Translations under genes and position numbers: made by a program
Part shown: positions 53,184 to 60,959 of the stretch, one piece after another
How positions within the stretch are numbered: position 1 is the first letter of the stretch
How the letters are laid out: every line of letters begins with the position of its first letter
The notes under the pieces: model-generated
Told to the model about the DNA's origin: nothing
Database searches by the model: none
Seen by the model: only the letters and a program-made list of their open reading frames with translations
Source: Kribbella sp. VKM Ac-2568
GTDB taxonomy: Bacteria; Actinomycetota; Actinomycetes; Propionibacteriales; Kribbellaceae
DNA length: 64,000 nt
Reading direction: 5' to 3'
Assembly: GCF_004345365.1 (NCBI RefSeq)
Contig: NZ_SLVF01000005.1
Location: 1 to 64,000, forward strand

Positions 53184-54104
53184 TCAGTGGTCGTAAGGCT
53201 GGGGGGCGCCGTTGACGGTGGTGAAGAGGGAGTAGAGGGAGGTGGTGGCGGTGAGGAAGAGGCGGTTCCGCTTGGCGCCGCCGAAGCAGAGGTTGGAGAC
53301 GGTCTCCGGGACCAGCAGCTTGCCGAGCAGGCCGCCGTCCGGGTGGTAGATGTGCACGCCGTCGCCGGCCGCACCCCAGATCCGGCCCTCGGAGTCCAGC
53401 CGGATCCCGTCGAAGGCGCCGTTGCCGCACTCCGCGAACAGCTTGCCGCCGCTCAGCCCTGACTCCGTCACGGTGAAGACGCGGATGGTCGCTTCCTCGG
53501 TGTCGGTGATGTAGAGCAGGCTGCCGTCGTTCGAGAACGCGAGCCCGTTCGGCCGGTTGAAGTCGTCCGCCACCTTGCTGAGCACACCGTCCGGGGTGAT
53601 CCGGTAGACGTGGCACCCCTCGGTCTCGATCTCGCCCTTGTGACCCTCGTAGTCGCTGTCGATCCCGTACGCCGGGTCCGTGAACCACACCGTCCCGTCG
53701 GCCTGGACGACGACGTCGTTCGGGCTGTTCAGCCGGTGACCCTCGAAGTTGTCCGCGAGCACGCTGACCTGGCCGTTGTGCTCGGTCCGGGTGACCCGGC
53801 GGTTGCCGTGCTCGCAGCTGACCAGGCGGCCCTGGTGGTCCAGCGTGTGCCCGTTCGTGTTGCCGGCCGGCTCCCGGAAGGCCGAGACCTGGTACGACGT
53901 CTCGTCCCAGCGCAGGATCCGGTCGTTCGGGATGTCACTCCAGAGCAGGTACCGCCCCGCGGGCGAGTACACCGGCCCCTCGAGCCAGCGGCCCCCCGTC
54001 CACAACCGCTCGAACTGAGCGTCTCCGCGGATCCCGCTGAACCTGTCGTCCAGCTTCTGGAACTCGGCGGGCACGGTTCCGGCCAACGGCTCGAGCAGGG
54101 TCAT
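53184..54104 (-). CDS. SMP-30/gluconolactonase family protein (second copy)
   Basis: 306 residues of the six-bladed propeller SMP-30/gluconolactonase family. The metal site is suggested by WLEGPVYSPAGRYLLWSDIP (Glu in the first blade), HRLNSPNDVVVQADGTVWFT (Asn), and DDFNRPNGLAFSNDGSLLYI with TDTEEATIRVF (Asn and Asp). It likely hydrolyses a sugar lactone. The sequence is very similar along its length to the gene at 54146-55078, so the pair arose by tandem duplication. It is 41 bases downstream of that gene and in the same direction. Confidence 0.9.
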   Translation of the reverse strand: MTLLEPLAGTVPAEFQKLDDRFSGIRGDAQFERLWTGGRWLEGPVYSPAGRYLLWSDIPNDRILRWDETSYQVSAFREPAGNTNGHTLDHQGRLVSCEHGNRRVTRTEHNGQVSVLADNFEGHRLNSPNDVVVQADGTVWFTDPAYGIDSDYEGHKGEIETEGCHVYRITPDGVLSKVADDFNRPNGLAFSNDGSLLYITDTEEATIRVFTVTESGLSGGKLFAECGNGAFDGIRLDSEGRIWGAAGDGVHIYHPDGGLLGKLLVPETVSNLCFGGAKRNRLFLTATTSLYSLFTTVNGAPQPYDH

Positions 54105-54145
54105 GCGGGCTCCTCACGATCGATCGCGCGCGGGTGACTGCGTTG

Positions 54146-55078
54146 TCACCCGTGATCGTACGGCTGTGGAGCCCCGTCCGTCGTGAGTAGCCAGGAGTAG
54201 ACGGAGGTCGTCGCGGTGACGAACAGGCGGTTCCGCTTGGGTCCGCCGAAGCACAGGTTCGACACCACGTCCGGGAAGAGCAGTTTGCCGATCAAGGTGC
54301 CGTCGGGATCGAAGCAGTGCACGCCTTCATGGGTCGCCGCCCAGATCCGCCCGGCGGCGTCCAGCCGGATCCCGTCGAACATCCCGGCCTCGCAGAGCGC
54401 GAACACGTCACCTCCGGCGAGTTGCCCGTCATCCTTCACGTCGAACCGGCGGATGTGCCGCGCCGGGGTGTCGACGACGTACAACCGCGTCTCGTCGAGG
54501 GAGAAGGCGAGGCCGTTGGGGCGGATGAAGTCGTCGGCCACGACGGTCAGTTCGCCGTCCGTGGAGAGCCGGTAGACGTGGCAGCCCGCGATCTCCTGCT
54601 CGGCCGCGTGGCCCTCGTAGTTCGAGGTGATGCCGTACGGCGGGTCCGTGAACCAGATCGAGCCGTCCCGCCGGACCACCACGTCGTTCGGGCTGTTCAG
54701 CCGCTTCCCATCCAGGTGTGAGGCCAGCACGGTGATCGAGCCGTCCACCTCGGTCCGGGTGACCCGGCGGTTGCCCTGCTCGCAACTGATCAGCCGGCCC
54801 GACGCGTCGAGGGTGTTGCCGTTCGTGTACCCGGCGGGCTGGCGGAAGGCCGAGACCGCGCCCGACACCTCGTCCCAGCGGAGCATCCGGTCGTTCGGGA
54901 TATCGCTGAAGAGGAGGCACCGCCAGGCCGGCGAGTAGACCGGTCCCTCGAGCCAGCGACCGCCGTCGTACAGGCGCTCTACGTACTCGTCGCCGCGGGC
55001 GACGGCGCCGAACCGCTCGTCCAGCGTGACCAGGTCGGCCCGGAGCCGGGAGGGTCGTTCAGCCAGCGTGATAGTCAT
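54146..55078 (-). CDS. SMP-30/gluconolactonase family protein (first copy)
   Basis: 310 residues, paralogous to the next gene: WLEGPVYSPAWRCLLFSDIP, GKRLNSPNDVVVRRDGSIWF, DDFIRPNGLAFSLDETRLYV and VDTPARHIRRFDV give the same propeller and metal-ligand positions. Both end in NGAPQPYDH-like or DGAPQPYDHG. Probably a lactonase in sugar-acid catabolism. It is divergent from an Lrp-type regulator, with a long palindrome covering the promoter region, so it is likely regulated by that protein. ATG at 55078. Confidence 0.9.
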   Translation of the reverse strand: MTITLAERPSRLRADLVTLDERFGAVARGDEYVERLYDGGRWLEGPVYSPAWRCLLFSDIPNDRMLRWDEVSGAVSAFRQPAGYTNGNTLDASGRLISCEQGNRRVTRTEVDGSITVLASHLDGKRLNSPNDVVVRRDGSIWFTDPPYGITSNYEGHAAEQEIAGCHVYRLSTDGELTVVADDFIRPNGLAFSLDETRLYVVDTPARHIRRFDVKDDGQLAGGDVFALCEAGMFDGIRLDAAGRIWAATHEGVHCFDPDGTLIGKLLFPDVVSNLCFGGPKRNRLFVTATTSVYSWLLTTDGAPQPYDHG

Positions 55079-55097
55079 GATTTTCCTCGCAAATCCG

Positions 55098-55137
55098 AAT
55101 GTGATCCTGCTATTGTTCTACGACACAGGATCAAATT
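55098..55137. promoter_or_regulatory. Lrp-type operator between SMP-30 genes and regulator
   Basis: Arms 55098-55109 and 55126-55137 form a 12-bp inverted repeat with one mismatch (core TGATCCTG / CAGGATCA) separated by 16 bases. It fills the gap between the divergent start codons and includes an AT-rich centre fit for a -10 element. This is the expected target of the adjacent Lrp protein. Confidence 0.6.
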
Positions 55138-55152
55138 CAGCAAGAGGTGCCG

Positions 55153-55602
55153 ATGACTGTAGATCAGACCGACCGCGAGCTGCTTGCGCGCTTGCAGGAG
55201 GACGCGACCCAGTCGTACGCCGCGCTCGGCCAGGCCGTCGGGTTGTCCGCCGGGGCGGCCCACGAGCGGGTCAGGAAGCTCAAGGCGGCCGGGGTGATCC
55301 GCCGGACCACGGCCGAGGTGGATCCAGCCGCACTCGGCGCCGGGGTACTGGCCTATGTCCTGCTCGACGCGGAGAGCTGGATGGGCGACGAGGCGACCGC
55401 CGACGCACTGCGGGCGATCCCGGCCGTCGAGGAGGCCCACATCATCGCCGGCCCGGCCTCGGTCCTGGTCAAGGTCCGCACCATCAGCACGGAACAACTT
55501 CAGGCGACTCTGCGCGCCCTCCATCAGGTGGACGGCGTGACCAGTACTCAGACAGTCGTCGTGCTTGAGTCCTTCTTCGAACGGCCACCCGCGGTGATGT
55601 GA
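55153..55602 (+). CDS. Lrp/AsnC family regulator
   Basis: 149 residues from ATG 55153 (GAGGTG about seven bases upstream). The N-terminal helix-turn-helix is [20 protein letters not shown] followed by [20 protein letters not shown] (about 5-45). The C-terminal RAM/AsnC ligand domain has [20 protein letters not shown]. Lrp proteins respond to amino acids or other small effectors. It is divergent from the SMP-30 pair and probably controls them and itself. It stands just upstream of an acyl-CoA carboxylase gene that seems to have its own promoter. Confidence 0.9.
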   Translation: MTVDQTDRELLARLQEDATQSYAALGQAVGLSAGAAHERVRKLKAAGVIRRTTAEVDPAALGAGVLAYVLLDAESWMGDEATADALRAIPAVEEAHIIAGPASVLVKVRTISTEQLQATLRALHQVDGVTSTQTVVVLESFFERPPAVM

Positions 55603-55669
55603 TCAACACCCTGTCACTCCTGAAGCCCGCTTGACCCTAGACTCAGGCGTTGCCGAAGGGAGTTCAGCT

Positions 55670-57445
55670 GTGTCTGACAGCAAGCGCATCAGCAAGGTCC
55701 TGGTCGCGAACCGGGGTGAGATCGCCGTCCGGGTGGTCCGCGCCGCCGCCGACGCGGGTCTGGGCAGTGTCGCGGTGTACGCGGAACAGGATCGCGACGC
55801 CCTGTTCGTCCGGCTGGCCGACGAGGCGTACTCGCTGGACGGCGCGACCCCGGCGGACTCCTACCTGAACATCGCCAAGATCCTGGAGGTCGCGGCCCGC
55901 TCCGGCGCGGACGCGGTCCACCCCGGCTACGGCTTCCTGGCCGAGAACGCCGAGTTCGCCCAGGCCGTGATCGACGCCGGGCTGATCTGGATCGGCCCGC
56001 CGCCGAGCGCCATCGACTCCCTCGGCGACAAGGTGAAGGCGCGCCACATCGCCGAGAAGGTCGGCGCCCCGCAGGTCCCCGGTACGCCGAACCCGGTGGC
56101 CGACGCCGCCGAGGTGGTCGCCTTCGCCACGGAGTACGGGCTGCCGATCGCGATCAAGGCGGCGTACGGCGGCGGTGGTCGCGGCATGAAGGTCGCGCGC
56201 ACGATGGAAGAGGTGCCGGAACTGTTCGAGTCCGCGACTCGCGAGGCGATCAGCGCCTTCGGCCGCGGCGAGTGCTTCGTCGAGCGCTACCTGGACAAGC
56301 CGCGGCACGTCGAGACGCAGTGCCTGGCCGATGCCCACGGCAACGTCGTGGTGATCTCCACCCGGGACTGCTCGCTGCAGCGCCGCTACCAGAAGCTGGT
56401 CGAGGAGGCGCCCGCGCCGTTCATCTCGCCCGAGCAGCTCGAGACGCTCTACACGTCGTCCAAGGCGATCCTGCGCGAGGCCGGGTACGTCGGCGCCGGC
56501 ACCTGCGAGTTCCTGATCGGCCAGGACGGCCTGATCTCCTTCCTCGAGGTGAACACCCGGCTGCAGGTCGAGCACCCGGTCAGCGAAGAGGTCACCGGCA
56601 TCGACCTGGTCCGGGAGATGTTCCGGATCGCCGACGGCGAGGAGCTCGGCTACGACGACCCAGAGATCTCCGGGCACTCGATCGAGTTCCGGATCAACGC
56701 CGAGGACCCGGGCCGAGGCTTCCTGCCCGCACCGGGCACGCTGACCAAGTGGCACGCGCCGTCCGGCCCGGGCATCCGGCTCGACGGCGGCTACGACCAG
56801 GGCGAGACCGTGCCGGGCTCGTTCGACTCGCTGGTGGCCAAGCTGATCGTGTCCGGCCGCGACCGCACCCAGGCGCTCGAGCGGTCCCGCCGCGCGCTGA
56901 AGGAGTTCGTGGTCGAGGGGATGCCGAGCGCCATACCGTTCCACGCTGCCGTGGTGTCCGACCCCGCCTTCGTCGGCGAGGACGGCTTCAAGGTGCACAC
57001 CCGCTGGATCGAGACCGAGTTCGACAACCAGATCCCGCCGTACGACGGCGTGCCGGAGCCCGGCGAGGATCCTGGCGAGCGGGAGAAGGTCACCGTCGAG
57101 GTGGGCGGGAAGCGGCTCGAGGTCGTCCTGCCCGCCGGACTCGGCGCGTCCGCGGTCGCCACCGGCAACGGCGCGAAGAAGAAGCCGGGCCGGCGCGCGA
57201 GCGGCGGTGGGAAGGGCGCGGCCACCTCGGGCGACTCGCTGACCTCGCCGATGCAGGGCACCATCGTCAAGATCGCCGTCGAGGAAGGCGCGACCGTTGC
57301 CGAGGGCGACCTCATCGTCGTCCTCGAGGCGATGAAGATGGAACAGCCGCTGAACGCCCACAAGGCCGGCACGGTGACCGGACTGTCCGCCGAGGTAGGC
57401 GCCACCGTCGCCGCCGGCGCGGCCATCTGCGAGATCAAGGACTGA
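55670..57445 (+). CDS. Acyl-CoA carboxylase alpha chain (biotin carboxylase + BCCP)
   Basis: 591 residues from GTG 55670, with GGGAG about eight bases upstream. Biotin carboxylase domain: [18 protein letters not shown] (N-terminal), [17 protein letters not shown], the Gly-rich ATP loop [14 protein letters not shown] (about 161-174), and [20 protein letters not shown] (catalytic Glu/Asn/Arg). A Pro/Lys-rich linker leads to the biotinyl domain with EAMKM, Lys556 being biotinylated. This is the AccA3/PccA type shared by several actinobacterial acyl-CoA carboxylases. It makes carboxybiotin for partners such as the carboxyltransferase at 18377-19906 and others elsewhere. Confidence 0.93.
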   Translation: MSDSKRISKVLVANRGEIAVRVVRAAADAGLGSVAVYAEQDRDALFVRLADEAYSLDGATPADSYLNIAKILEVAARSGADAVHPGYGFLAENAEFAQAVIDAGLIWIGPPPSAIDSLGDKVKARHIAEKVGAPQVPGTPNPVADAAEVVAFATEYGLPIAIKAAYGGGGRGMKVARTMEEVPELFESATREAISAFGRGECFVERYLDKPRHVETQCLADAHGNVVVISTRDCSLQRRYQKLVEEAPAPFISPEQLETLYTSSKAILREAGYVGAGTCEFLIGQDGLISFLEVNTRLQVEHPVSEEVTGIDLVREMFRIADGEELGYDDPEISGHSIEFRINAEDPGRGFLPAPGTLTKWHAPSGPGIRLDGGYDQGETVPGSFDSLVAKLIVSGRDRTQALERSRRALKEFVVEGMPSAIPFHAAVVSDPAFVGEDGFKVHTRWIETEFDNQIPPYDGVPEPGEDPGEREKVTVEVGGKRLEVVLPAGLGASAVATGNGAKKKPGRRASGGGKGAATSGDSLTSPMQGTIVKIAVEEGATVAEGDLIVVLEAMKMEQPLNAHKAGTVTGLSAEVGATVAAGAAICEIKD

Positions 57446-57449
57446 TTTA

Positions 57450-57464
57450 CAGGGGTTTCTCAGG
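57450..57464 (+). promoter_or_regulatory. 11-base-period direct repeat upstream of the cyclophilin gene
   Basis: CAGGGGTTTCTCAGG contains CAGG at 57450 and again at 57461, one helical turn apart, 52 bases before the cyclophilin ATG. The same arrangement, CAGG(A/G)G(A/T)TTCTCAGG, occurs before the gene at 63302. Such spacing is typical of OmpR/PhoB-type response regulators. Confidence 0.45.
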
Positions 57465-57515
57465 GTTAGGTTGTAGCTTTCCTCGAGGATTGCCGCGCGG
57501 TGAGGAGAACTCTGG

Positions 57516-58397
57516 ATGTCCAAGAAGACCCATCAGCATCAGTTGGCCCAGCGGAAGGCCCAACGGATGGCCGAGCGGGAGGCCGAGCGCGCCCGCCAGC
57601 GGAAGATGCTGACGATCACCATCACGGCGATCGTTGCGGTGGTCGTGGTGATCGCCGGTGTCTTCGTGATCGCCGCCAACACCGGGGACGACACGCCGGC
57701 CGCCGGTGACACGCCGAGCAGCAGTCCGAGCGCGCAGACCTCGCCCGGCCCGGAGAACAAGCCGAAGTCGATCCCGACCGCGCTCGCGGCGCCGAACAAG
57801 CGCCCGACCCCGCTCGCGGCCGAGGTCGACTGCACCTTCACGAAGTCCGCGGAGCCCGCCAGCAAGCAGGTCAACCCGCCGCCGAACGGCAAGACCAAGG
57901 CCAGCGGCACGTCACCGGTCGCGCTGAACACCTCGGTCGGCGACGTACGCCTCACCCTCGACAGCAGCCTGGCGCCGTGCGCGGTGAAGAGCTTCCTCAG
58001 CCTCGTCGGGCAGAAGTACTTCGACAACACCACCTGCCACCGGCTCACCGTCGAAGGCCTCCAGGTGCTGCAGTGCGGCGACCCGTCCGCCACCGGCAGC
58101 GGCGGCCCCGGCTACAGCTTCAAGGACGAGGTCTTCCCCGAGCTGAAGTACGGACGCGGCGTGCTGGCGATGGCGAACTCCGGCCCCAACACGAACGGCT
58201 CCCAGTTCTTCATCGTGTACGGCGACGCGGCCGGCCTGAGCCCGGCGTACACGGTCTTCGGGACGGTCGACGCGACCAGCCTGAAGGTGATCGACAAGGT
58301 GGCCAACGCCGGCGTCGTCCCGGAGCCGGGCGGAAGCCCGACCGACGGCAAGCCCTTCCTCGAGGTCAAGATCAAGACCGCCACGGCGGCCAGCTAG
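57516..58397 (+). CDS. Membrane-anchored cyclophilin peptidyl-prolyl isomerase
   Basis: 293 residues. A basic, Gln/Arg-rich cytoplasmic N-terminus (1-30), one membrane segment (about 31-54), a Ser/Pro/Thr-rich extracytoplasmic linker, and a cyclophilin domain from about 125. Visible signatures are KYFDNTTCHRLTVEGLQVLQ (catalytic Arg position), VFPELKYGRGVLAMANSGPN and TNGSQFFIVYGD. It catalyses cis-trans isomerisation at prolines in proteins outside the membrane, assisting folding. The ATG follows GAGGAG. It may be regulated through the direct repeat at 57450. Ends at a strong hairpin. Confidence 0.92.
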   Translation: MSKKTHQHQLAQRKAQRMAEREAERARQRKMLTITITAIVAVVVVIAGVFVIAANTGDDTPAAGDTPSSSPSAQTSPGPENKPKSIPTALAAPNKRPTPLAAEVDCTFTKSAEPASKQVNPPPNGKTKASGTSPVALNTSVGDVRLTLDSSLAPCAVKSFLSLVGQKYFDNTTCHRLTVEGLQVLQCGDPSATGSGGPGYSFKDEVFPELKYGRGVLAMANSGPNTNGSQFFIVYGDAAGLSPAYTVFGTVDATSLKVIDKVANAGVVPEPGGSPTDGKPFLEVKIKTATAAS

Positions 58398-58407
58398 CAA
58401 GCAGACC

Positions 58408-58443
58408 AACGCCCCGCCTGCCGGTACTGGCAGGCGGGGCGTT
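58408..58443. terminator. Perfect 15-bp terminator hairpin
   Basis: 58408-58422 pair perfectly with 58429-58443 around a six-base loop, G/C-rich, 11 bases after the cyclophilin stop and 30 before the end of the convergent GH76 gene. It can act in both directions. Confidence 0.85.
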
Positions 58444-58472
58444 CGGTCTTAGCAAAGTGCGGCTCAGACGGT

Positions 58473-59654
58473 TCAGGCGAGTTCGTCGTAGCGGCTGCGG
58501 GGCCAGGCGAGCAGCGCGTCGATCTGGATCATGCCGGACTGCTCGAGCAGTTGGACCGGGCCGTCGGCGAAGTGGTAGAGGCCGGTGGCCGGATCGCGGA
58601 CCTCGCTCCAGGCGCGGTCGGAGTACGCCTGCATGGTCGCCTTGTAGCTGTCGTCGGGCGAGACCGAGTCGAGGATCAGCAGGTTCTTGAAGTAGATCGA
58701 GTTGAACCGGGTCGGCTGCTTCCAGAGCCGGTCGTCGGTGTTGTAGAACGCCAGCGACGCCTTCGCGAGCGCCTTCGCGTCGGTCAGGTACTTCTTGTCG
58801 TGTGTTGCCTTGTACAACAAAGTGCCGGCGCCCAGCATGACGCCCTGGTTGTAGCTCCACTGCGTCTTCTCGATCGTCCCGGCCAGGTCGATGTGATCCC
58901 AGTACAGGCCGTTCGGGGCGAGCATGCACTGCTGCGCCCAGGCGTACATCCGCTTCGCCCAGGTCAGGTACGACTGGTCCTTCGTGAGCAGGTAGAGGTG
59001 CGCGCCGAGCTCAGCGCCCGGGCCGTTCGACACCGTGTTGCGGTCCTGGCTCCACGGTGCCTGGGTCCAGTAGACGCCACCCGCACAGGGGTGCGCCGGA
59101 TCGGTGTCCCAGCCGTGCACGACGAGCGCGAAGATCTCCTTCGCCCGGGCCAGCGACGAGCGGTCACCAGTCCGCTGGTAGTGCTGGATCAGGTTCAGGC
59201 CGATCCACTCGTTGTCGTCGTAGAACTTGTCGCCACCCTGGCCGAGCGGCGGGCGCACGTACGAGTCGTAGCCCTTCGGCGTGGTCGTCGCGTTCCAGTA
59301 GGGCTCGTAGCCGTTGAGGCGGTGCTGGGCCTCATCGGACCACTTGCGCCCGATGCCCGGGATCCCCGCCAGGTTCTCGGCGGCCACCACGGCCTGCGAG
59401 TACGGCCAGACGTAGGAGTACGGGTTCTGCTGGGTGTTCGGATACTCCTCCAGCAGCAGGCCCGGGCCGGCGGCGAAGTACTTGTTCAGCGCCTGGTACG
59501 ACGCGGTGGCGCGTGCGGCCGGGTTCACGGTCGTCTGGGCTGTCTCTGCGGCCGGCGCAGCCTCGGCGGCCGGGGCGTGCAGTGCGGCGAGCATCCCGGC
59601 GGCGAGTAATCCGCCGGCGATCCTCCGAGTTGATATACCAAATTTTCTGGCCAT
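58473..59654 (-). CDS. Secreted glycoside hydrolase family 76 (alpha-1,6-mannanase-like)
   Basis: 393 residues. Signal peptide with ARKFGISTRR, a hydrophobic core and an AEA cleavage region near 30-33. The GH76 (alpha/alpha)6 domain follows, with the catalytic Asp pair in KFYDDNEWIGLN (Asp146, Asp147), CAGGVYWTQAPWSQDRNTVS and GLYWDHIDLAGTIEKTQWSYNQGVMLG-type features (about 258-284). Family enzymes cut alpha-1,6-mannans of fungal or bacterial cell walls. ATG 59654 has AGGAGGAG upstream. A perfect 14-base palindrome lies 30-43 bases upstream, suggesting control by a LacI- or GntR-type protein. Confidence 0.9.
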   Translation of the reverse strand: MARKFGISTRRIAGGLLAAGMLAALHAPAAEAAPAAETAQTTVNPAARATASYQALNKYFAAGPGLLLEEYPNTQQNPYSYVWPYSQAVVAAENLAGIPGIGRKWSDEAQHRLNGYEPYWNATTTPKGYDSYVRPPLGQGGDKFYDDNEWIGLNLIQHYQRTGDRSSLARAKEIFALVVHGWDTDPAHPCAGGVYWTQAPWSQDRNTVSNGPGAELGAHLYLLTKDQSYLTWAKRMYAWAQQCMLAPNGLYWDHIDLAGTIEKTQWSYNQGVMLGAGTLLYKATHDKKYLTDAKALAKASLAFYNTDDRLWKQPTRFNSIYFKNLLILDSVSPDDSYKATMQAYSDRAWSEVRDPATGLYHFADGPVQLLEQSGMIQIDALLAWPRSRYDELA

Positions 59655-59683
59655 CGACCTGCTCCTCCTGGGGCGGCAGCGGT

Positions 59684-59697
59684 TGACATCGATGTCA
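59684..59697. promoter_or_regulatory. Perfect palindromic operator before the GH76 gene
   Basis: TGACATCGATGTCA is a perfect 14-base palindrome with a central CG, the form seen in LacI/GalR-type operators of sugar-utilisation genes. It starts 30 bases upstream of the GH76 ATG. The cognate regulator is not in the window. Confidence 0.6.
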
Positions 59698-59738
59698 GTT
59701 TCTAACCGTCGCAGGGATTCCGCGTCAATGGCTCGCGG

Positions 59739-60959
59739 TCAGCCGATTTCCGGTTGGCTTGATATGCCAACCGCCGCCGGCTGCGGTGGTACGAAGGTGA
59801 ACCAGGCCGAGCGGAGCCCGAGTTTCGCCCGGACCTGGTCGCCGGTGAACACCCGCTTGCCGCTCGAACCGACCGCCTCGACCGTCACTACGCGACCTCC
59901 CGTAGGACCGACACCGGTCCGCTTCGTCACGCGCAGACTGCGCAGCGATCCGACCCCGAAGGCCGCCTGCAACTGCGCACTGGTCCTGCTCACCGACCAA
60001 CTGGCGTGCGGATTCTTGTTGCCCGGGTAGGCGTCCCAGCCGTCCACCTTCATCACCTGGTACGCCACCGTGCCCGCTGCTGTGGCCCCACCGTTCGACG
60101 AGGAGAACTCCGCGATGATCGGGTTGCCCTTGTAGAGGCGGATCTGGCCGGCCGTGGCCGTGATCGCCGTGTTGGTCGCGGTCTGCTCCGAGTTGTAGCC
60201 GCCGTAGACCTGGCACGAGGTGGTGTCACACAGGTCGTAGATCCGCGCGGTGTTGCGTTTGCGGTAGTACGCCGAATAGGTGCGCGCGGCAACCGACTGC
60301 GCCTGGAGCGCGGCAGGTTTCCAACTCACCAGGGCCTCCCGCGGAACCACGCCGCGCAAGTAGCTCTCCAGCGGCAGCACGTTGATCGTGTCCAGGTGTG
60401 CGCCGGTGACATCCCCCGATCGGAGCGCGCCGCGGTACCTGACCACCGACCCGCTCGGCAGGATCAGCGAGATCGCCGTCGGTCCTTCGAACTGCGCCAT
60501 CCCCGCGAGGGTCTTCCAGAGGGTCCACGCCTTCGTCCTGGCGTTGTACGACCTCACCCTCGACCCGTGTTCGCCGTACGGGTCGATCGACCACTGGTTC
60601 CGGGTGGATGCCGTGGGCAACGTTGTGACCTGGCCCGCCTTGAGGTCGCGGATCCGCAGCTGGTTCGCCGCCGCGACCCGGACCCCGTCGGTGGTGTCCG
60701 CGGTGATCCGAATCCGGATACCACCCGTCGCCTTCCCCACCGTCGTACCGGGGTAGTAGAAGTCGAGGATCTGCTTGGCCGAGCGTCCGGCGATCGCCGC
60801 GCCCTGAGCGCCGTACTGCGACATGCCGCGTCCGTGACCGTAGCCGCGTCCGGTGATCGTGGTGTTCGCCTGCTGGTCGGCGGGCAACGCCTCGCGCGCC
60901 TCGGCCGTTGCGCTGAGCAACGTCGAGGCCAGGACCAGGGCGACCATCGCGCGCTTCAC
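59739..60959 (-). CDS. SpoIID/LytB domain protein, secreted
   Basis: 406 residues from GTG 60959, which overlaps the amidase stop (GTGA). N-terminal signal peptide (AMVALVLASTLLSATAEA). GRGYGHGRGMSQYGAQGAA is the first signature of SpoIID/LytB proteins. YLRGVVPREALVSWKPAALQ (with the catalytic Glu of SpoIID-type lytic transglycosylases) and SVAARTYSAYYRKRN follow, and then GNPIIAEFSSSNGGATAAG. It probably cleaves or modifies denuded peptidoglycan, working with the amidase encoded upstream, which fits the amidase-to-SpoIID order known from sporulators. The much longer open frame to 63158 is not real. Confidence 0.88.
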   Translation of the reverse strand: MKRAMVALVLASTLLSATAEAREALPADQQANTTITGRGYGHGRGMSQYGAQGAAIAGRSAKQILDFYYPGTTVGKATGGIRIRITADTTDGVRVAAANQLRIRDLKAGQVTTLPTASTRNQWSIDPYGEHGSRVRSYNARTKAWTLWKTLAGMAQFEGPTAISLILPSGSVVRYRGALRSGDVTGAHLDTINVLPLESYLRGVVPREALVSWKPAALQAQSVAARTYSAYYRKRNTARIYDLCDTTSCQVYGGYNSEQTATNTAITATAGQIRLYKGNPIIAEFSSSNGGATAAGTVAYQVMKVDGWDAYPGNKNPHASWSVSRTSAQLQAAFGVGSLRSLRVTKRTGVGPTGGRVVTVEAVGSSGKRVFTGDQVRAKLGLRSAWFTFVPPQPAAVGISSQPEIG

